A stretch of 64,000 bases of DNA from CAVOOW01 sp963697675 (GCA_963697675.1 CAVOOW010000001.1:434001-498000); one strand, 5' to 3'. Numbered from the stretch's first letter, positions 36,680-45,205 are shown. Numbers and translations are program-made. The notes: generated from the sequence alone by a model not told the origin.

Positions 36680-37297
36680 GTGGACAAAGAACAAGTGCAT
36701 CTGCTGCGCGACCTGCTGTCGACATCGGGCTGGGTCGAACGGACGCGTGACTTCGCCGGCTCTTTGCGTCGCTCGACGGTGCAGCCTGGCGGCCTGCTCC
36801 TCGTCGGCACGCCCGAAGAGGAGCCGTGGCACCTCGCCGCGCACCTGGACGACGAGGCGCGGTTCTCCGGAGTCCTCGGACTGTCCCCGACACTTGTGCG
36901 CTACTCGCCACCGCCGGACGCGCCACCGCATCTTGCCGTCGGGCTCGACCGGTTGCAGGCAGTGGCGCGCGGCGAGACGCTGTTCGTCGTCGCGCCAACT
37001 GCGGCACCGGAACAACTGCTCGAACGTGTCGCGGACGCGAAGCGCATCGGCGCAACAATCCTGTCCATCGACGACGGTGACGACGAGCTTGCAGACCTCG
37101 CGCACGACCGACTCGTCGTGCCGAAGTTCGAGCTCGATGTTCCTGCCGGTTTCGACGTCACACCTGCCTCGATCGACTTCGAGACAGTGCAACATCTCGT
37201 CAGCGTTGCAGCCGGTGAAACCGACCGACACAGCAAGATGCGTGGTCGATTGTCAAAACTTTTTGAACGCGTCAGCGGGCCCCCGCCAGAGCGTTGA
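36680..37297 (+). CDS. Conserved protein of unknown function
   Basis: A 205-residue cytosolic protein from GTG 36680 (VDKEQVHLLRDLLSTSGWVE). It has alternating hydrophobic strands and helices: RFSGVLGLSPTLVRYS, ETLFVVAPTAAPEQLLERVA, GATILSIDDGDDELADLAHD, LVVPKFELDVPAGFDVTP. This alternating pattern suggests a Rossmann- or SIS-like alpha/beta fold, but no catalytic motif is recognised. It is divergent from the BtuF-like gene and precedes the histone-like gene in the same direction. Confidence 0.7.
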   Translation: MDKEQVHLLRDLLSTSGWVERTRDFAGSLRRSTVQPGGLLLVGTPEEEPWHLAAHLDDEARFSGVLGLSPTLVRYSPPPDAPPHLAVGLDRLQAVARGETLFVVAPTAAPEQLLERVADAKRIGATILSIDDGDDELADLAHDRLVVPKFELDVPAGFDVTPASIDFETVQHLVSVAAGETDRHSKMRGRLSKLFERVSGPPPER

Positions 37298-37534
37298 GTG
37301 CAGCAACGCGATGTACGACGAGCGCTGCTATGACGAATTCTCCATATGTGCCAATAGGAATTTCGTACAGGTGTTTTCACGTCGGTAACTGCCGAGGGAA
37401 CAGCGTCGTGCTGAGCATTGTCGACGCGCAAAAAACATAAGCGTCAAATGCTGGTGTATCAGCGTTTGTAGTGCAATCTTTTCGAGTGAAGAACGTCGAC
37501 CAAGGGGTCTGACGTCTCGAACGCAGGAGGCAGT
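37298..37534. other. AT-richer spacer upstream of the histone-like gene
   Basis: About 237 bases with visibly lower GC than surroundings, including runs such as CGCAAAAAACATAAGCG. No gene is supported. It presumably carries the promoter of the histone-like gene. Confidence 0.4.
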
Positions 37535-38065
37535 GTGCCGGCAACAGAAGAAGACACCACGACGAAGGTGACTCACGCCGCAGCGACAGCGCGGAAGACC
37601 ACCACGGCGCGGGCAACCAAGAAAACCGCCGCGAAGAAGACTGCCAAGAAGGCCGCCGCAACACGCGCAACCAAGAAGACGGCTGCGAAGCGGACGGCGA
37701 AGAAGGCAGCCACAACCCGGGCGACCAAGAAGACCGCCGCGAAGCGGACGGCCAAGAAGGCAGCCACAACCCGGGCGACCAAGAAGACCGCCGCGAAGCG
37801 GACGGCCAAGAAGGCAGCCACAACCCGGGCGACCAAGAAGACCGCCGCGAAGCGGACGGCCAAGAAGGCAGCAACCAAGCGCGTCGCCAAGAGGGCACCC
37901 GCGAAGCGTGCAGCCAAGAAGGCACCCGCGAAGCGCGTCGCCAAGAAGGTGCCCGCAAAGCGGGCCGCCAAGAAGACGGTCGCTGCCAAGAAGACCGCTC
38001 GGAAGGCACCGGCAAAGCGCGTCGCCAAGAAGACGGCTACGCGCAAGCGCGTCGCCAAGCGTTAA
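37535..38065 (+). CDS. Histone H1-like Lys/Ala-rich DNA-binding protein
   Basis: A 176-residue, highly basic, low-complexity protein. After MPATEEDTTTKVTHAAATAR it consists almost wholly of KKTA, KRTA, KKAA and AAKR motifs, resembling the C-terminal tail of eukaryotic H1 and bacterial Hc1/HupB-tail proteins. It should bind DNA without sequence specificity and help nucleoid compaction. There is no globular HU domain. GTG 37535 is preceded by GCAGGAGGC. The centre is a near-perfect 54-base tandem repeat, so copy number may differ between strains or be misassembled. Confidence 0.85.
   Translation: MPATEEDTTTKVTHAAATARKTTTARATKKTAAKKTAKKAAATRATKKTAAKRTAKKAATTRATKKTAAKRTAKKAATTRATKKTAAKRTAKKAATTRATKKTAAKRTAKKAATKRVAKRAPAKRAAKKAPAKRVAKKVPAKRAAKKTVAAKKTARKAPAKRVAKKTATRKRVAKR
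37685..37876 (+). repeat. 54-bp tandem repeat inside the histone-like gene
   Basis: The unit starting GCGAAGCGGACGGC recurs at 37685, 37739, 37793 and 37847, an exact 54-base period, and encodes the 18-residue repeat AKRTAKKAATTRATKKTA. Units are nearly identical at DNA level, implying recent expansion; a diverged unit precedes them. Confidence 0.9.
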
Positions 38066-38078
38066 GGGTTGAGGTGGC

Positions 38079-38107
38079 AGAGGGGTCGTCCGCAGCGGGC
38101 GGCCCCT
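38079..38107 (+). terminator. Terminator after histone-like gene
   Basis: GAGGGGTCGTCCGC pairs with GCGGGCGGCCCCTC (two G-T type mismatches) 13 bases after the stop codon. Confidence 0.6.
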
Positions 38108-38165
38108 CCGTCATGTCCCCGGCAGCGTGGTCAGCTGCCGCGCAACGGCGATCTAGACTTGGCGG

Positions 38166-39014
38166 ATGCCCGTACTCGCGCCCGGAACGCTGTCCCCGCC
38201 GAGGGACGTCCCGCCCTCCATCGAGCGACCCGCCTACGTCGGGAAACCTCGGCCTGACCGGTTCACCGGATCCGAGGTCAAGGACGCCGAAACGATCGCC
38301 CGAATGCGGATAGCCGGGCGCATCGCGGCACAGGCGATGGCGGCCGTGGCCGAGCACATCGTGGCGGGCGTCACGACCGACGAGCTCGACCGGGTCGGGC
38401 ACGAGTACCTGTGCGACCACGGCGCCTACCCCTCGACGTTGGGTTATCGCGGCTTTCCCAAGTCGCTGTGCACGTCGGTGAACGAGGTCATCTGCCACGG
38501 CATCCCTGACTCGACGGTGCTGCAGGACGGCGACATCGTCAACATCGACATCACCGCCTTCATCGGCGGGGTGCACGGCGACACGGACGCCACGTACTTC
38601 GTCGGTGACGTCGACGACGAGAGCCGGGCGCTCGTCGAGCGCACCCGCGAGGCGTTGGAGCGGGCGATCAAGGCGGTCCGCCCCGGTCGGCCGGTCAGCG
38701 TCATCGGACGTGTCATCGAGAGCTATGCACGGCGGTTCGGCTATGGCGTCGTGCGCGACTTCACGGGCCACGGCATCGGCAGCGCCTTCCACTCCGGCCT
38801 GGTGATCCCGCACTACGACGACGCGTCCTACGACACCGTGATGGAGTCGGGCATGACCTTCACCATCGAGCCGATGCTCAACCTCGGCACGGACGCCTGG
38901 GAGATGTGGGACGACGGCTGGACCGTGGTGACCAGGGACGGCAAGCGGTCGGCTCAGTTCGAGCACACGTTGCTGGTGACCGAGACCGGCGCCGAGGTCC
39001 TGACGCTTCCGTAG
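38166..39014 (+). CDS. map: Methionine aminopeptidase type I
   Basis: Removes N-terminal Met from nascent proteins; cytosolic metalloenzyme. The 282-residue protein has an N-terminal extension with a Pro-rich segment, then GYRGFPKSLCTSVNEVICHG, the metal ligands in NIDITAFIGGVHGDTDAT, the ligand His in DFTGHGIGSAFHSG, and FTIEPMLNLG. ATG 38166 begins the frame. The metal-binding Asp, Asp, His, Glu, Glu set can be traced. This resembles the MapB/MetAP1c type with an SH3-like N-terminal extension. Confidence 0.95.
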   Translation: MPVLAPGTLSPPRDVPPSIERPAYVGKPRPDRFTGSEVKDAETIARMRIAGRIAAQAMAAVAEHIVAGVTTDELDRVGHEYLCDHGAYPSTLGYRGFPKSLCTSVNEVICHGIPDSTVLQDGDIVNIDITAFIGGVHGDTDATYFVGDVDDESRALVERTREALERAIKAVRPGRPVSVIGRVIESYARRFGYGVVRDFTGHGIGSAFHSGLVIPHYDDASYDTVMESGMTFTIEPMLNLGTDAWEMWDDGWTVVTRDGKRSAQFEHTLLVTETGAEVLTLP

Positions 39015-39026
39015 GCGGTAGCCGCG

Positions 39027-39353
39027 CTAGTTCTCGCCCGTGAACCTCACGGCCCACGGGCTCACCTCGACGCTCAACACTCCGTTGACGACGCTGAGGT
39101 CGTCACGCGTGGCGAGGTCGTGCACGTCCACGTCTCCGGCCGGAACGCGGACGACCGTCATTCCCGCGCCCGGTTCCTCAGGTAACGGACCGGCGGCGAT
39201 GAGCAAACCCGACTCATGCAGACGTTGGAGGAACGCCACGTGCTCGGCGAAGCCCGGGTGCGCGAAGACCGAACCGCCGTCCTGGATCGCCGGACCAGGT
39301 CTGTGCCGCAGGACGAACCAGCGGGCTTCGGGCAACCCCTCACCGCCGTTCAT
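39027..39353 (-). CDS. YciI-like domain protein
   Basis: A 108-residue protein with the YCII pattern: FVLRHRPGPAIQDGGSVF, HVAFLQRLHESGLLIAAGPL, MTVVRVPAGDVDVHDLA, then a terminal strand VEVSPWAVRF. YciI proteins have a muconolactone-isomerase-like fold and mostly unknown function. Its ATG directly follows the TGA of the upstream gene, so the two are coupled. Confidence 0.75.
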   Translation of the reverse strand: MNGGEGLPEARWFVLRHRPGPAIQDGGSVFAHPGFAEHVAFLQRLHESGLLIAAGPLPEEPGAGMTVVRVPAGDVDVHDLATRDDLSVVNGVLSVEVSPWAVRFTGEN

Positions 39354-39716
39354 TCAGCTGCTGGTGCTGCGAGTGCTCTCGTCCAGCCCCCGCAGGTCGA
39401 ACATGGTCACGTGGCCGGGGTCGGGATGCGGGATCAGCCGCGTCGCCAGCCGGTGCAGCATCTCCCCCGACGAGATCCCGGCGACCCCGGCGAGCTGGTC
39501 GAGGGTCTGCCGGCACAGGTGGGTCAGCTGGCGGGCGAGCTCGGCAGGGTCGTCGCAGACGGCGTAGAGCTGGTTCCACGCCTCAGGGTCGTCCTGCCAC
39601 TCGGCGCGCACCATGGCCAGGGCCAGCCGGACCGCGTCGTCCATCTCGTGTCCCGACGGATGCCTGTCGGCTGGATACCCGTGGTCGGCGTCTGCGAAAC
39701 GCTCGCTCTCGTCCAC
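39354..39716 (-). CDS. Small conserved protein coupled to the YciI gene
   Basis: A 120-residue helical protein from GTG 39716; an ATG at 39644 gives a 96-residue alternative. Notable segments are VRLALAMVRAEWQDDPEAWN, LARQLTHLCRQTLDQLAG and MLHRLATRLIPHPDPGH. It has no membrane helix or catalytic motif. The stop abuts the YciI start without a spacer. Function unknown. Confidence 0.6.
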   Translation of the reverse strand: MDESERFADADHGYPADRHPSGHEMDDAVRLALAMVRAEWQDDPEAWNQLYAVCDDPAELARQLTHLCRQTLDQLAGVAGISSGEMLHRLATRLIPHPDPGHVTMFDLRGLDESTRSTSS

Positions 39717-39777
39717 CCATCGAGCATGCACGTGCGGCGGCCCGTTTGTCCTGCGATCGGCGAGACCGGTTCCCGGC

Positions 39778-40713
39778 CTACCCCTGAGCCCTTGTTCCGG
39801 GGTCTCGCTGCCGGCGGAGGGCACGAACATCGGCGAGCGGCCCGAGGTGCCGCAGCTTGTCGGGGTTGATGACCGATCTGATCACCTGCACGGCGCCGCC
39901 GGCGATCTCCAGGCTGAAGACGTTCGTCAGGCGGCCATCCGGGTCGAGGACGAGCGCGCCCGGCTGGCCGTTGATCTCGACCTGGCGGATCTCCAGGTGC
40001 ACCTGACGCATCTGCTCCCCGAGCCCGAGCAGCAGCCGGACCACGTGGTCCCGACCCGCGATGGGGCGCCCCCACGAGGGTCCGTTCCCGCCGCCGTCCC
40101 CGTACACGAGCACGTCGCCCGCCAGCAGGCTCACCAGGTCGTCCATGTCCCCGTCGCCCAGCGCCGCGAAGAACCGGTTGGACAGCTCCTGCCGCTCGGC
40201 CCGGGAGGCGTCGAACCGCGGCTTGCCCTCCGCGACGTGACGCCGTGCCCGCACGACGAGCTGGCGGCAGTTGGGCTCGCTCCTGCCGACGATCTCGGCT
40301 ATCTCGTCGAATTCGTAGGCGAAGACGTCCCGCAGCAGGAAGACAGCGCGCTCGACGGGTGAGAGCCGTTCCAGAAGGAGCAGGAAAGCCATGGACAGCG
40401 AATCCGCATCCTCTGCGTGCCGGGCTGGGTCGATGGCGCCGCTGTCGGTGAGCAAGGGCTCCGGCAGCCACTCGCCGACGTAGGTCTCGCGGCGGACCCG
40501 CGCCGACCGGATTTGGTCGATGGACAGCCGCGTCGTCACCGTGGACAGGAAGGCTCGCGGCGAGTCCACCGTCGAGCCGTCCGAGACCGCACGGTGATAG
40601 CGCAGGAACGCCTCCTGCACGATGTCCTCCGCCTCAGCCACGCTGCCGAGCATCCGGTAGGCGATGGAGAACAGCAGCGGGCGGAACTCCTGGAACACCG
40701 CTGCGTCGCTCAT
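39778..40713 (-). CDS. sigJ: ECF41-group RNA polymerase sigma factor (SigJ-like)
   Basis: A 311-residue sigma factor: region 2 (AYRMLGSVAEAEDIVQEAFL) and region 4 (LSPVERAVFLLRDVFAYEFD, then IVGRSEPNCRQLVVRARRHV), plus the fused C-terminal NTF2/SnoaL-like domain that marks the ECF41 group, containing YGDGGGNGPSW. In ECF41 factors this domain regulates activity in place of a separate anti-sigma factor. WLPEPLL between regions is also typical. It lies eight bases after the epimerase gene, so the two form an operon. An ECF41-type promoter is present upstream of that operon. Confidence 0.92.
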   Translation of the reverse strand: MSDAAVFQEFRPLLFSIAYRMLGSVAEAEDIVQEAFLRYHRAVSDGSTVDSPRAFLSTVTTRLSIDQIRSARVRRETYVGEWLPEPLLTDSGAIDPARHAEDADSLSMAFLLLLERLSPVERAVFLLRDVFAYEFDEIAEIVGRSEPNCRQLVVRARRHVAEGKPRFDASRAERQELSNRFFAALGDGDMDDLVSLLAGDVLVYGDGGGNGPSWGRPIAGRDHVVRLLLGLGEQMRQVHLEIRQVEINGQPGALVLDPDGRLTNVFSLEIAGGAVQVIRSVINPDKLRHLGPLADVRALRRQRDPGTRAQG

Positions 40714-40720
40714 CTGCCCG

Positions 40721-41701
40721 TCATCCCGTGAATGGTCGTCCAGCTGGCACGTTAGGCGATGATGGCGTGCCTTCGTCGGTGAGACCACCACGGAATCCGA
40801 GCCGCCACGTGGTGCGACTCGGCTCCCAGCCCAGCTCACGGACGGCTTTCGAGTTGGACGATCCGCGGATCTGGGTCAACAGCGACACCGCGACCTCGCC
40901 GCCGGCAAGCCTCGCCAGCCAAACGGGAACTCGGTGTGGGGGCTTGGCGTCGATCGACTCGGCCAGGTACGGGAGCCACTCACTGACCGGCGCCGGTTCG
41001 TTGTCGACGATGTTGAAGACGCCGCATGCACTGCTCTCCACGGCAAGCACCGTCGCGGCCGCGGCATCGTCAATGTGTACGAAGGACCAGACTCCGGCGC
41101 CGGATCCCGCGATGGGCAGCTTTCGCTTGGCCACCATGTCGACAAGCTGATCGCTGGCGCCCGGGCCGTAGAACGATCCGTACCGGAGGATCACCGGCTC
41201 CAACGGCGCGTTGAGCACGGCTCGTTCGAGATGGCGGATTGCCCGCAGAGTGTGGCGTTGCGCCGCCGGCGGGCTGGGATCCAACGGGTCCTCTTCCGTC
41301 TTCACCGGCCCTCCGTCGCGCGAGTTCGGCCAGCCGGTGAAGCTCTGCGCCACGAAACGGCGCGCGCCGGCGGCGACAGCGGAGGCCAGCAGGTGATCAG
41401 TGCCCGCGGTACGCAGCTCGTTGGTGACGGCGAACTCCCGGTCGAAGCGGCGGAGGTTTCCGACACCGGCGAGCGCACTCATCTGGTGAACCACCACCTC
41501 CGGCGAGGCGCGGCCGACCACCTCTCCGACGCTCACCGGGTCCAACCCGTCCATGACCATCGGCGTGGCACCCATCGAACGCAGCTCGTCGACCTTCGCC
41601 TGACTCCTGGTCGTCGCTGTGACGCGGTGCCCCCGCCGGACAAGTTGCGGCACCAGCCGCCGCCCGATCGCACCTCCCGCGCCCGCTAGCAGCACATCCA
41701 T
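40721..41701 (-). CDS. NAD-dependent epimerase-like oxidoreductase, ECF41 partner
   Basis: An extended SDR protein of 326 residues with MDVLLAGAGGAIGRRLVPQL (Rossmann glycine motif), QSFTGWPNSRDGGPV, and the active-site region LRYGSFYGPG. ECF41 sigma factors are characteristically encoded next to such an epimerase, oxidoreductase or carboxymuconolactone decarboxylase. An AAGGAG lies eight bases before ATG 41701. Substrate unknown. The promoter at 41748-41774 reads toward it. Confidence 0.88.
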   Translation of the reverse strand: MDVLLAGAGGAIGRRLVPQLVRRGHRVTATTRSQAKVDELRSMGATPMVMDGLDPVSVGEVVGRASPEVVVHQMSALAGVGNLRRFDREFAVTNELRTAGTDHLLASAVAAGARRFVAQSFTGWPNSRDGGPVKTEEDPLDPSPPAAQRHTLRAIRHLERAVLNAPLEPVILRYGSFYGPGASDQLVDMVAKRKLPIAGSGAGVWSFVHIDDAAAATVLAVESSACGVFNIVDNEPAPVSEWLPYLAESIDAKPPHRVPVWLARLAGGEVAVSLLTQIRGSSNSKAVRELGWEPSRTTWRLGFRGGLTDEGTPSSPNVPAGRPFTG

Positions 41702-41747
41702 GACAGTTGCTCCTTCGTCGATCGCAGGAATGTCTGACGACCCTTAA

Positions 41748-41774
41748 GACGACGCGACACCTCTGCCAGTGACA
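41748..41774 (-). promoter_or_regulatory. ECF41-type promoter
   Basis: On the minus strand: TGTCACT, exactly 16 bases, CGTC. The known ECF41 consensus is TGTCACA-n16-CGTC, so six of seven and four of four positions match with exact spacing. It lies 47 bases before the epimerase start, implying that the sigma factor drives its own operon. Confidence 0.82.
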
Positions 41775-41799
41775 GCTTTCGAATATTTGCGCGGATCGA

Positions 41800-42642
41800 C
41801 TAGCGCGCGGAACGAAGACTCGCGACGGCGCGCCTTGTGAGCATGGCCGACTGTGCCGCGTTGACAGCCAGCATCGTGACGTCGCTCGCCGGCGACCCGA
41901 CCGCGGCGATCTCGGTCCACGCGGAGCCGTCGTGCAGGTCGCCCGACTCGGTGCGCGTCGACACAGTCAACCCGGCAAGTGTGCGGAGTTGTTGCACGAG
42001 GCCGGTGCTGTTCGGACCGACGCTGGCGGTCTGCGCGGCACACGCTGCCAGCGCGTGATCGCGTCGCTGCATGAACGCAGCTGCGCTGCTGACCGAGGCG
42101 AACCGGAGCCGGACGACGAGTCCGATGGTGCCGCTCGACACGTGCGCGTAGTCGGACTCCAGGGCCCAACGGGGCTGCGGCAGGTGGCCGCGGTCCACGC
42201 AGCCGAGGGGCACGGCCAGATTCGACACCTCGCCGGGGTCACGCTGCACCGTCGGCGTGCCGTTGCCGGCATAGCCGTCCTCCTCGCTGCCGTTGTCCAC
42301 CCGGAATTGCCAACCGCGACCGAGCGCCGCCGGCCGCGGCATGTCCTTCCCGGTCAACGGTCCGGACCGGACCGCCGGGGGCGACATCCGGTCCATCGGG
42401 ACGGGCGAGCTCGTCGTCGCGGAGGGACTGGAGGAGACCGCGACCTTTACCGCAGGTCGGCTAGCGGGAGACGCTCCCGCGCATCCGGCGAGTGAGACGG
42501 CCAATCCCGCCGCGGTCAGGGCGGAAAGTGCGACTCGATGCAGGACTGCGCGCTCCGCGACTCGATGCAGGACTGCGCGCTCCGCGACTCGGTGCAGGAC
42601 TGCGCGCTCCGCGACTCGGGTCAGAACTGCGCGCTTCGCCAT
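41800..42642 (-). CDS. Lipoprotein with repeat-expanded N-terminus
   Basis: A 280-residue predicted lipoprotein: the hydrophobic segment ALSALTAAGLAVSLAGCAGA ends in the lipobox L-A-G-C. The mature part has a Thr/Ser/Pro linker and a domain of about 190 residues (LGRGWQFRVDNGSEEDGYAG, LVVRLRFASVSSAAAFMQRR) like sensor or PknH-type extracellular domains. Unusually, the only ATG (42642) lies about 40 residues before the signal core, because a 27-base repeat encodes four copies of AERAVLHRV. No other start codon is available nearer. It follows the M15 peptidase gene by seven bases in the same direction. Confidence 0.8.
   Translation of the reverse strand: MAKRAVLTRVAERAVLHRVAERAVLHRVAERAVLHRVALSALTAAGLAVSLAGCAGASPASRPAVKVAVSSSPSATTSSPVPMDRMSPPAVRSGPLTGKDMPRPAALGRGWQFRVDNGSEEDGYAGNGTPTVQRDPGEVSNLAVPLGCVDRGHLPQPRWALESDYAHVSSGTIGLVVRLRFASVSSAAAFMQRRDHALAACAAQTASVGPNSTGLVQQLRTLAGLTVSTRTESGDLHDGSAWTEIAAVGSPASDVTMLAVNAAQSAMLTRRAVASLRSAR
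42532..42640. repeat. 27-bp tandem repeat at the lipoprotein start
   Basis: GACTCGATGCAGGACTGCGC recurs at 42532, 42559, 42586 and 42613 with a 27-base period (last copies diverged). In frame it encodes the nine-residue AERAVLHRV unit in the positively charged N-region of the lipoprotein. Confidence 0.88.
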
Positions 42643-42649
42643 GACGGCT

Positions 42650-43963
42650 TTATCCGCCGTTGGCGGAGAAATGCTGGTAGTCCGGGTGCGCCCAACGGGC
42701 GCCCCAGGCCCAGCCGTTGCGGCGCATCGCCTTGGCGAGCGCGCCCTTCTTCAGGATCATCCCGGTCCGGTGGTTCGAGCGCTTCAAGAACGACCGTGCC
42801 TTGGCCGGGTAGACCCGCGACCCGGTGACGTAGGGGTTCTCGAAGGTGTTGATGTCGATGGCGTTCCCGTACGAGTGCTGCGAAACGCGGTAGGGATTCC
42901 CTGTGACCGAGCGGCAGTTGAACGCGCTCGTGTTGCCGTGCCGCATCGCCGCCATGTCCGAACGTGACGGTGAACGCTTCCCGCCCTTGTAGTAGCGGTC
43001 GGTCGGGTGCACCTTCTTGAGCGGGAACCGGGCGCTGAACCCGGACTGGAACACGTCTAGCAAGGGAGACACCGAGCCGGCAGACACGATCAGGTTCCCG
43101 CGCTTCAAGACGCTCTTGTAGTTGTAGAACGTCATCGTGATCCGGCGCAGCCCGGACGGGCTCACCGGGCAACCGGGCCGGTAGGAGTAGGGCACGTCGG
43201 ACGCGGTCAGTGGACCGGACACGGTCGCGTCCAGCCGAGCCACGACACTCATGGAGCGCGCGGCGCTCGTGACGTGCGCATTGTCGGCCCAGGTCGCGAC
43301 GGTCCGCCAGACGATCGTTGCCGCAGCACCGGGTGTGTAGGAGAACGCGTAGGTGCCCGAGCTCGTGGCCGTCGTCGTCTTGTAGGTCGTCCAGCCGCCG
43401 GTTGCCTTGCGCTGCAGGACAACGGTCACCGGTCCGGGTGCCGCGGGTGTGACGGTGCCGGTGATCGACGATGCGCGCAGCGCCACCACAGTGGCAGGAA
43501 CGTTGAGGTTGTTTGCTGAGGGACCGGTCACGGTCAGGTTCACCGTGGCGGTCGCGGTCGCGGCTCCATCGCTCACGGTGTAGGTGAACGAGTCGCTGCC
43601 GACGTAGCCGGAGTCCGAGGTGTACGAGACGTTCGCCCCGGCGGCACCAACGGTCGCGACGCCGTGCGCAGGGCTGGTGACTTCGGTCACGGTCAGCACG
43701 TCCTCGTCGGAGTCCGTGTCGTTCAGCAGGACGGGAACGGTCACCGGCTGCCCGGACGCGACTGTCGCGGCGTCATCGACTGCCTGTGGAGCAGCGTTCC
43801 CAGGAGCCGCCGTGGTCGCCTCTGCGGTGCCGTCTGCCGTGCCGCCGGATGGCGCATCGACGGCGCGGGCCGGCGAGGCGAGCGTGGCAGCGAGCGCACA
43901 CGCCAGCACCGTGCTGGTCAGCCAGGTTGTCGGACGCACGCGAGGGTCTCCGCCGGTCGCCAC
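42650..43963 (-). CDS. Secreted M15 peptidase with cadherin/Ig-like domain
   Basis: About 437 residues: a signal peptide (TTWLTSTVLACALAATLASP), a cadherin-like tandem domain (VPVLLNDTDSDEDVLTVTEV), a second beta-sandwich with a sugar-binding-like GGWTTYKTTTATSSGTYAF, and a C-terminal M15-type domain with HSYGNAIDINTFENPY and WGARWAHPDYQHF, giving the zinc ligands His, Asp and His. This suggests a peptidoglycan D-Ala endopeptidase. GTG 43963 (alternative 43939) is the chosen start; a longer frame upstream lacks a secretion signal. The lipoprotein gene follows by seven bases. Confidence 0.85.
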   Translation of the reverse strand: MATGGDPRVRPTTWLTSTVLACALAATLASPARAVDAPSGGTADGTAEATTAAPGNAAPQAVDDAATVASGQPVTVPVLLNDTDSDEDVLTVTEVTSPAHGVATVGAAGANVSYTSDSGYVGSDSFTYTVSDGAATATATVNLTVTGPSANNLNVPATVVALRASSITGTVTPAAPGPVTVVLQRKATGGWTTYKTTTATSSGTYAFSYTPGAAATIVWRTVATWADNAHVTSAARSMSVVARLDATVSGPLTASDVPYSYRPGCPVSPSGLRRITMTFYNYKSVLKRGNLIVSAGSVSPLLDVFQSGFSARFPLKKVHPTDRYYKGGKRSPSRSDMAAMRHGNTSAFNCRSVTGNPYRVSQHSYGNAIDINTFENPYVTGSRVYPAKARSFLKRSNHRTGMILKKGALAKAMRRNGWAWGARWAHPDYQHFSANGG

Positions 43964-44151
43964 GCCGGGCGCTGATGCGCCCAGTCGAGTCCTGTATCGG
44001 TCCCAGCAGAGGCCAGCACGAGCAAATCCAGCAATATGTCCGGGTAATTGATGATATGCCAAGGACGACCACTCCCCCTTGCGCGTACGGCAAACGACTG
44101 TGATCCCACAACAGGACCGGTCGCGGGTTTCCGCGCGGGTACGGTGAGTTG

Positions 44152-44526
44152 ATGGACGAAATGAAGGCGCTGCGCGTCGTGGACAAGCTCCGGGCACGCG
44201 GCATCGATGCCCACACCGAAAAGGCCGGCGTCTATCAGTTCGGCGTCCGCGTGCGGGTGCCCGGCGGACGCCAGGCGATCTGGGACAGCGACGGCGCCGC
44301 CGGTTTGGAGGCTCAGGTCATGCGCGACGGCGAGCTCGTCGGCTTCGTCGCGGTCATCCCGGGGTCCGAGGACTACGACGACGACCAGGTCGTCGATGCG
44401 ATCGCGAGCACCGACTATGACAAGCCCATCACGACGCCCAAGCGGACCGTCCCGCCTCCGGCCGCGCCCCTCCCCCGAGAAGGCGGCGTCTTCCGCCGCT
44501 TCCTCGGCGGCTTCCGCGAGGGCTGA
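44152..44526 (+). CDS. Small protein of unknown function
   Basis: A 124-residue protein from ATG 44152: MDEMKALRVVDKLRARGIDA, VYQFGVRVRVPGGRQAIWDS, LVGFVAVIPGSEDYDDDQVV, then a Pro-rich linker and FRRFLGGFREG. The N-terminal 75 residues look like a compact alpha/beta domain. It has no motif I recognise. It is divergent from the M15 gene and convergent with an ECF sigma gene. Confidence 0.7.
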   Translation: MDEMKALRVVDKLRARGIDAHTEKAGVYQFGVRVRVPGGRQAIWDSDGAAGLEAQVMRDGELVGFVAVIPGSEDYDDDQVVDAIASTDYDKPITTPKRTVPPPAAPLPREGGVFRRFLGGFREG

Positions 44527-44571
44527 CCGACGCGGCGCACGCGGTACGGCCGACGCCGCGCGACCGCTGGG

Positions 44572-45102
44572 TCAGGCCGCGTCGGCTGTCTCGATGAGGG
44601 TGCGCAGCTGACGGAGCCCGTAGTGGACGCGCGTACGCACCGTTCCGGCGGGGACGCCGAGCTCGGCGGCCACCTCACCGGGCGGGCGGTCTCGCAGGAT
44701 TGTCTCCACGATCGCCCGACGGTGATCGGCGCCGATGCCGGTCAGGGCGTCGTGGAGCTGTGTGCGCAGGACGAAGAGGTCCGGATGGCTGATGCCGGCA
44801 GCGGGAACCTCCGCGGGCGCCATGCCGGCGAGCACGACCGGCCGGCGGCCGCGCGCCCTCGCCAGGTCGATGGCCACGTTGCGGGTGATGGCCAGCAGCC
44901 AGTTCAGCAAGGGTCCGGCGGCAGGGTCGAATGACTCACAGGACCGCCAGGCACGCACCAACGCCTCCTGCACGGCTTCCTCGGCCAGGTCCGGGTCCAC
45001 GACGATCAACCGGGCCCGTCCGAGCAGTCGTGCGCGGTAGACACGATTGGCAGCCTCGAGACCGGCTGCAGTGCACAGGCCGGCACAGGCTTCTCGCGTC
45101 AT
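44572..45102 (-). CDS. ECF-family RNA polymerase sigma factor
   Basis: A 176-residue sigma factor with region 2 (DPDLAEEAVQEALVRAWRSC, then LLNWLLAITRNVAIDLARAR) and region 4 (HRRAIVETILRDRPPGEVAA, ELGVPAGTVRTRVHYGLRQL). The start is ATG 45102. It resembles SigK/SigL-type ECFs. No anti-sigma gene is adjacent. It is divergent from the LuxR/LAL regulator, suggesting shared control. Confidence 0.88.
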   Translation of the reverse strand: MTREACAGLCTAAGLEAANRVYRARLLGRARLIVVDPDLAEEAVQEALVRAWRSCESFDPAAGPLLNWLLAITRNVAIDLARARGRRPVVLAGMAPAEVPAAGISHPDLFVLRTQLHDALTGIGADHRRAIVETILRDRPPGEVAAELGVPAGTVRTRVHYGLRQLRTLIETADAA

Positions 45103-45205
45103 GCATGAAGCGTGCCGCCGCCGGCCTGCCGGTCTCATCGGCAGACGCTGCCCAATCGGAGGAGAAGGCTGCCTAGTTTGGTCAGCCCGGTGGCACGATG
45201 CTCGC

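Noticed and set aside
42532..42640. 27-base repeats as a CRISPR array
   Set aside because: No spacers; the repeats are coding and in frame with the lipoprotein.
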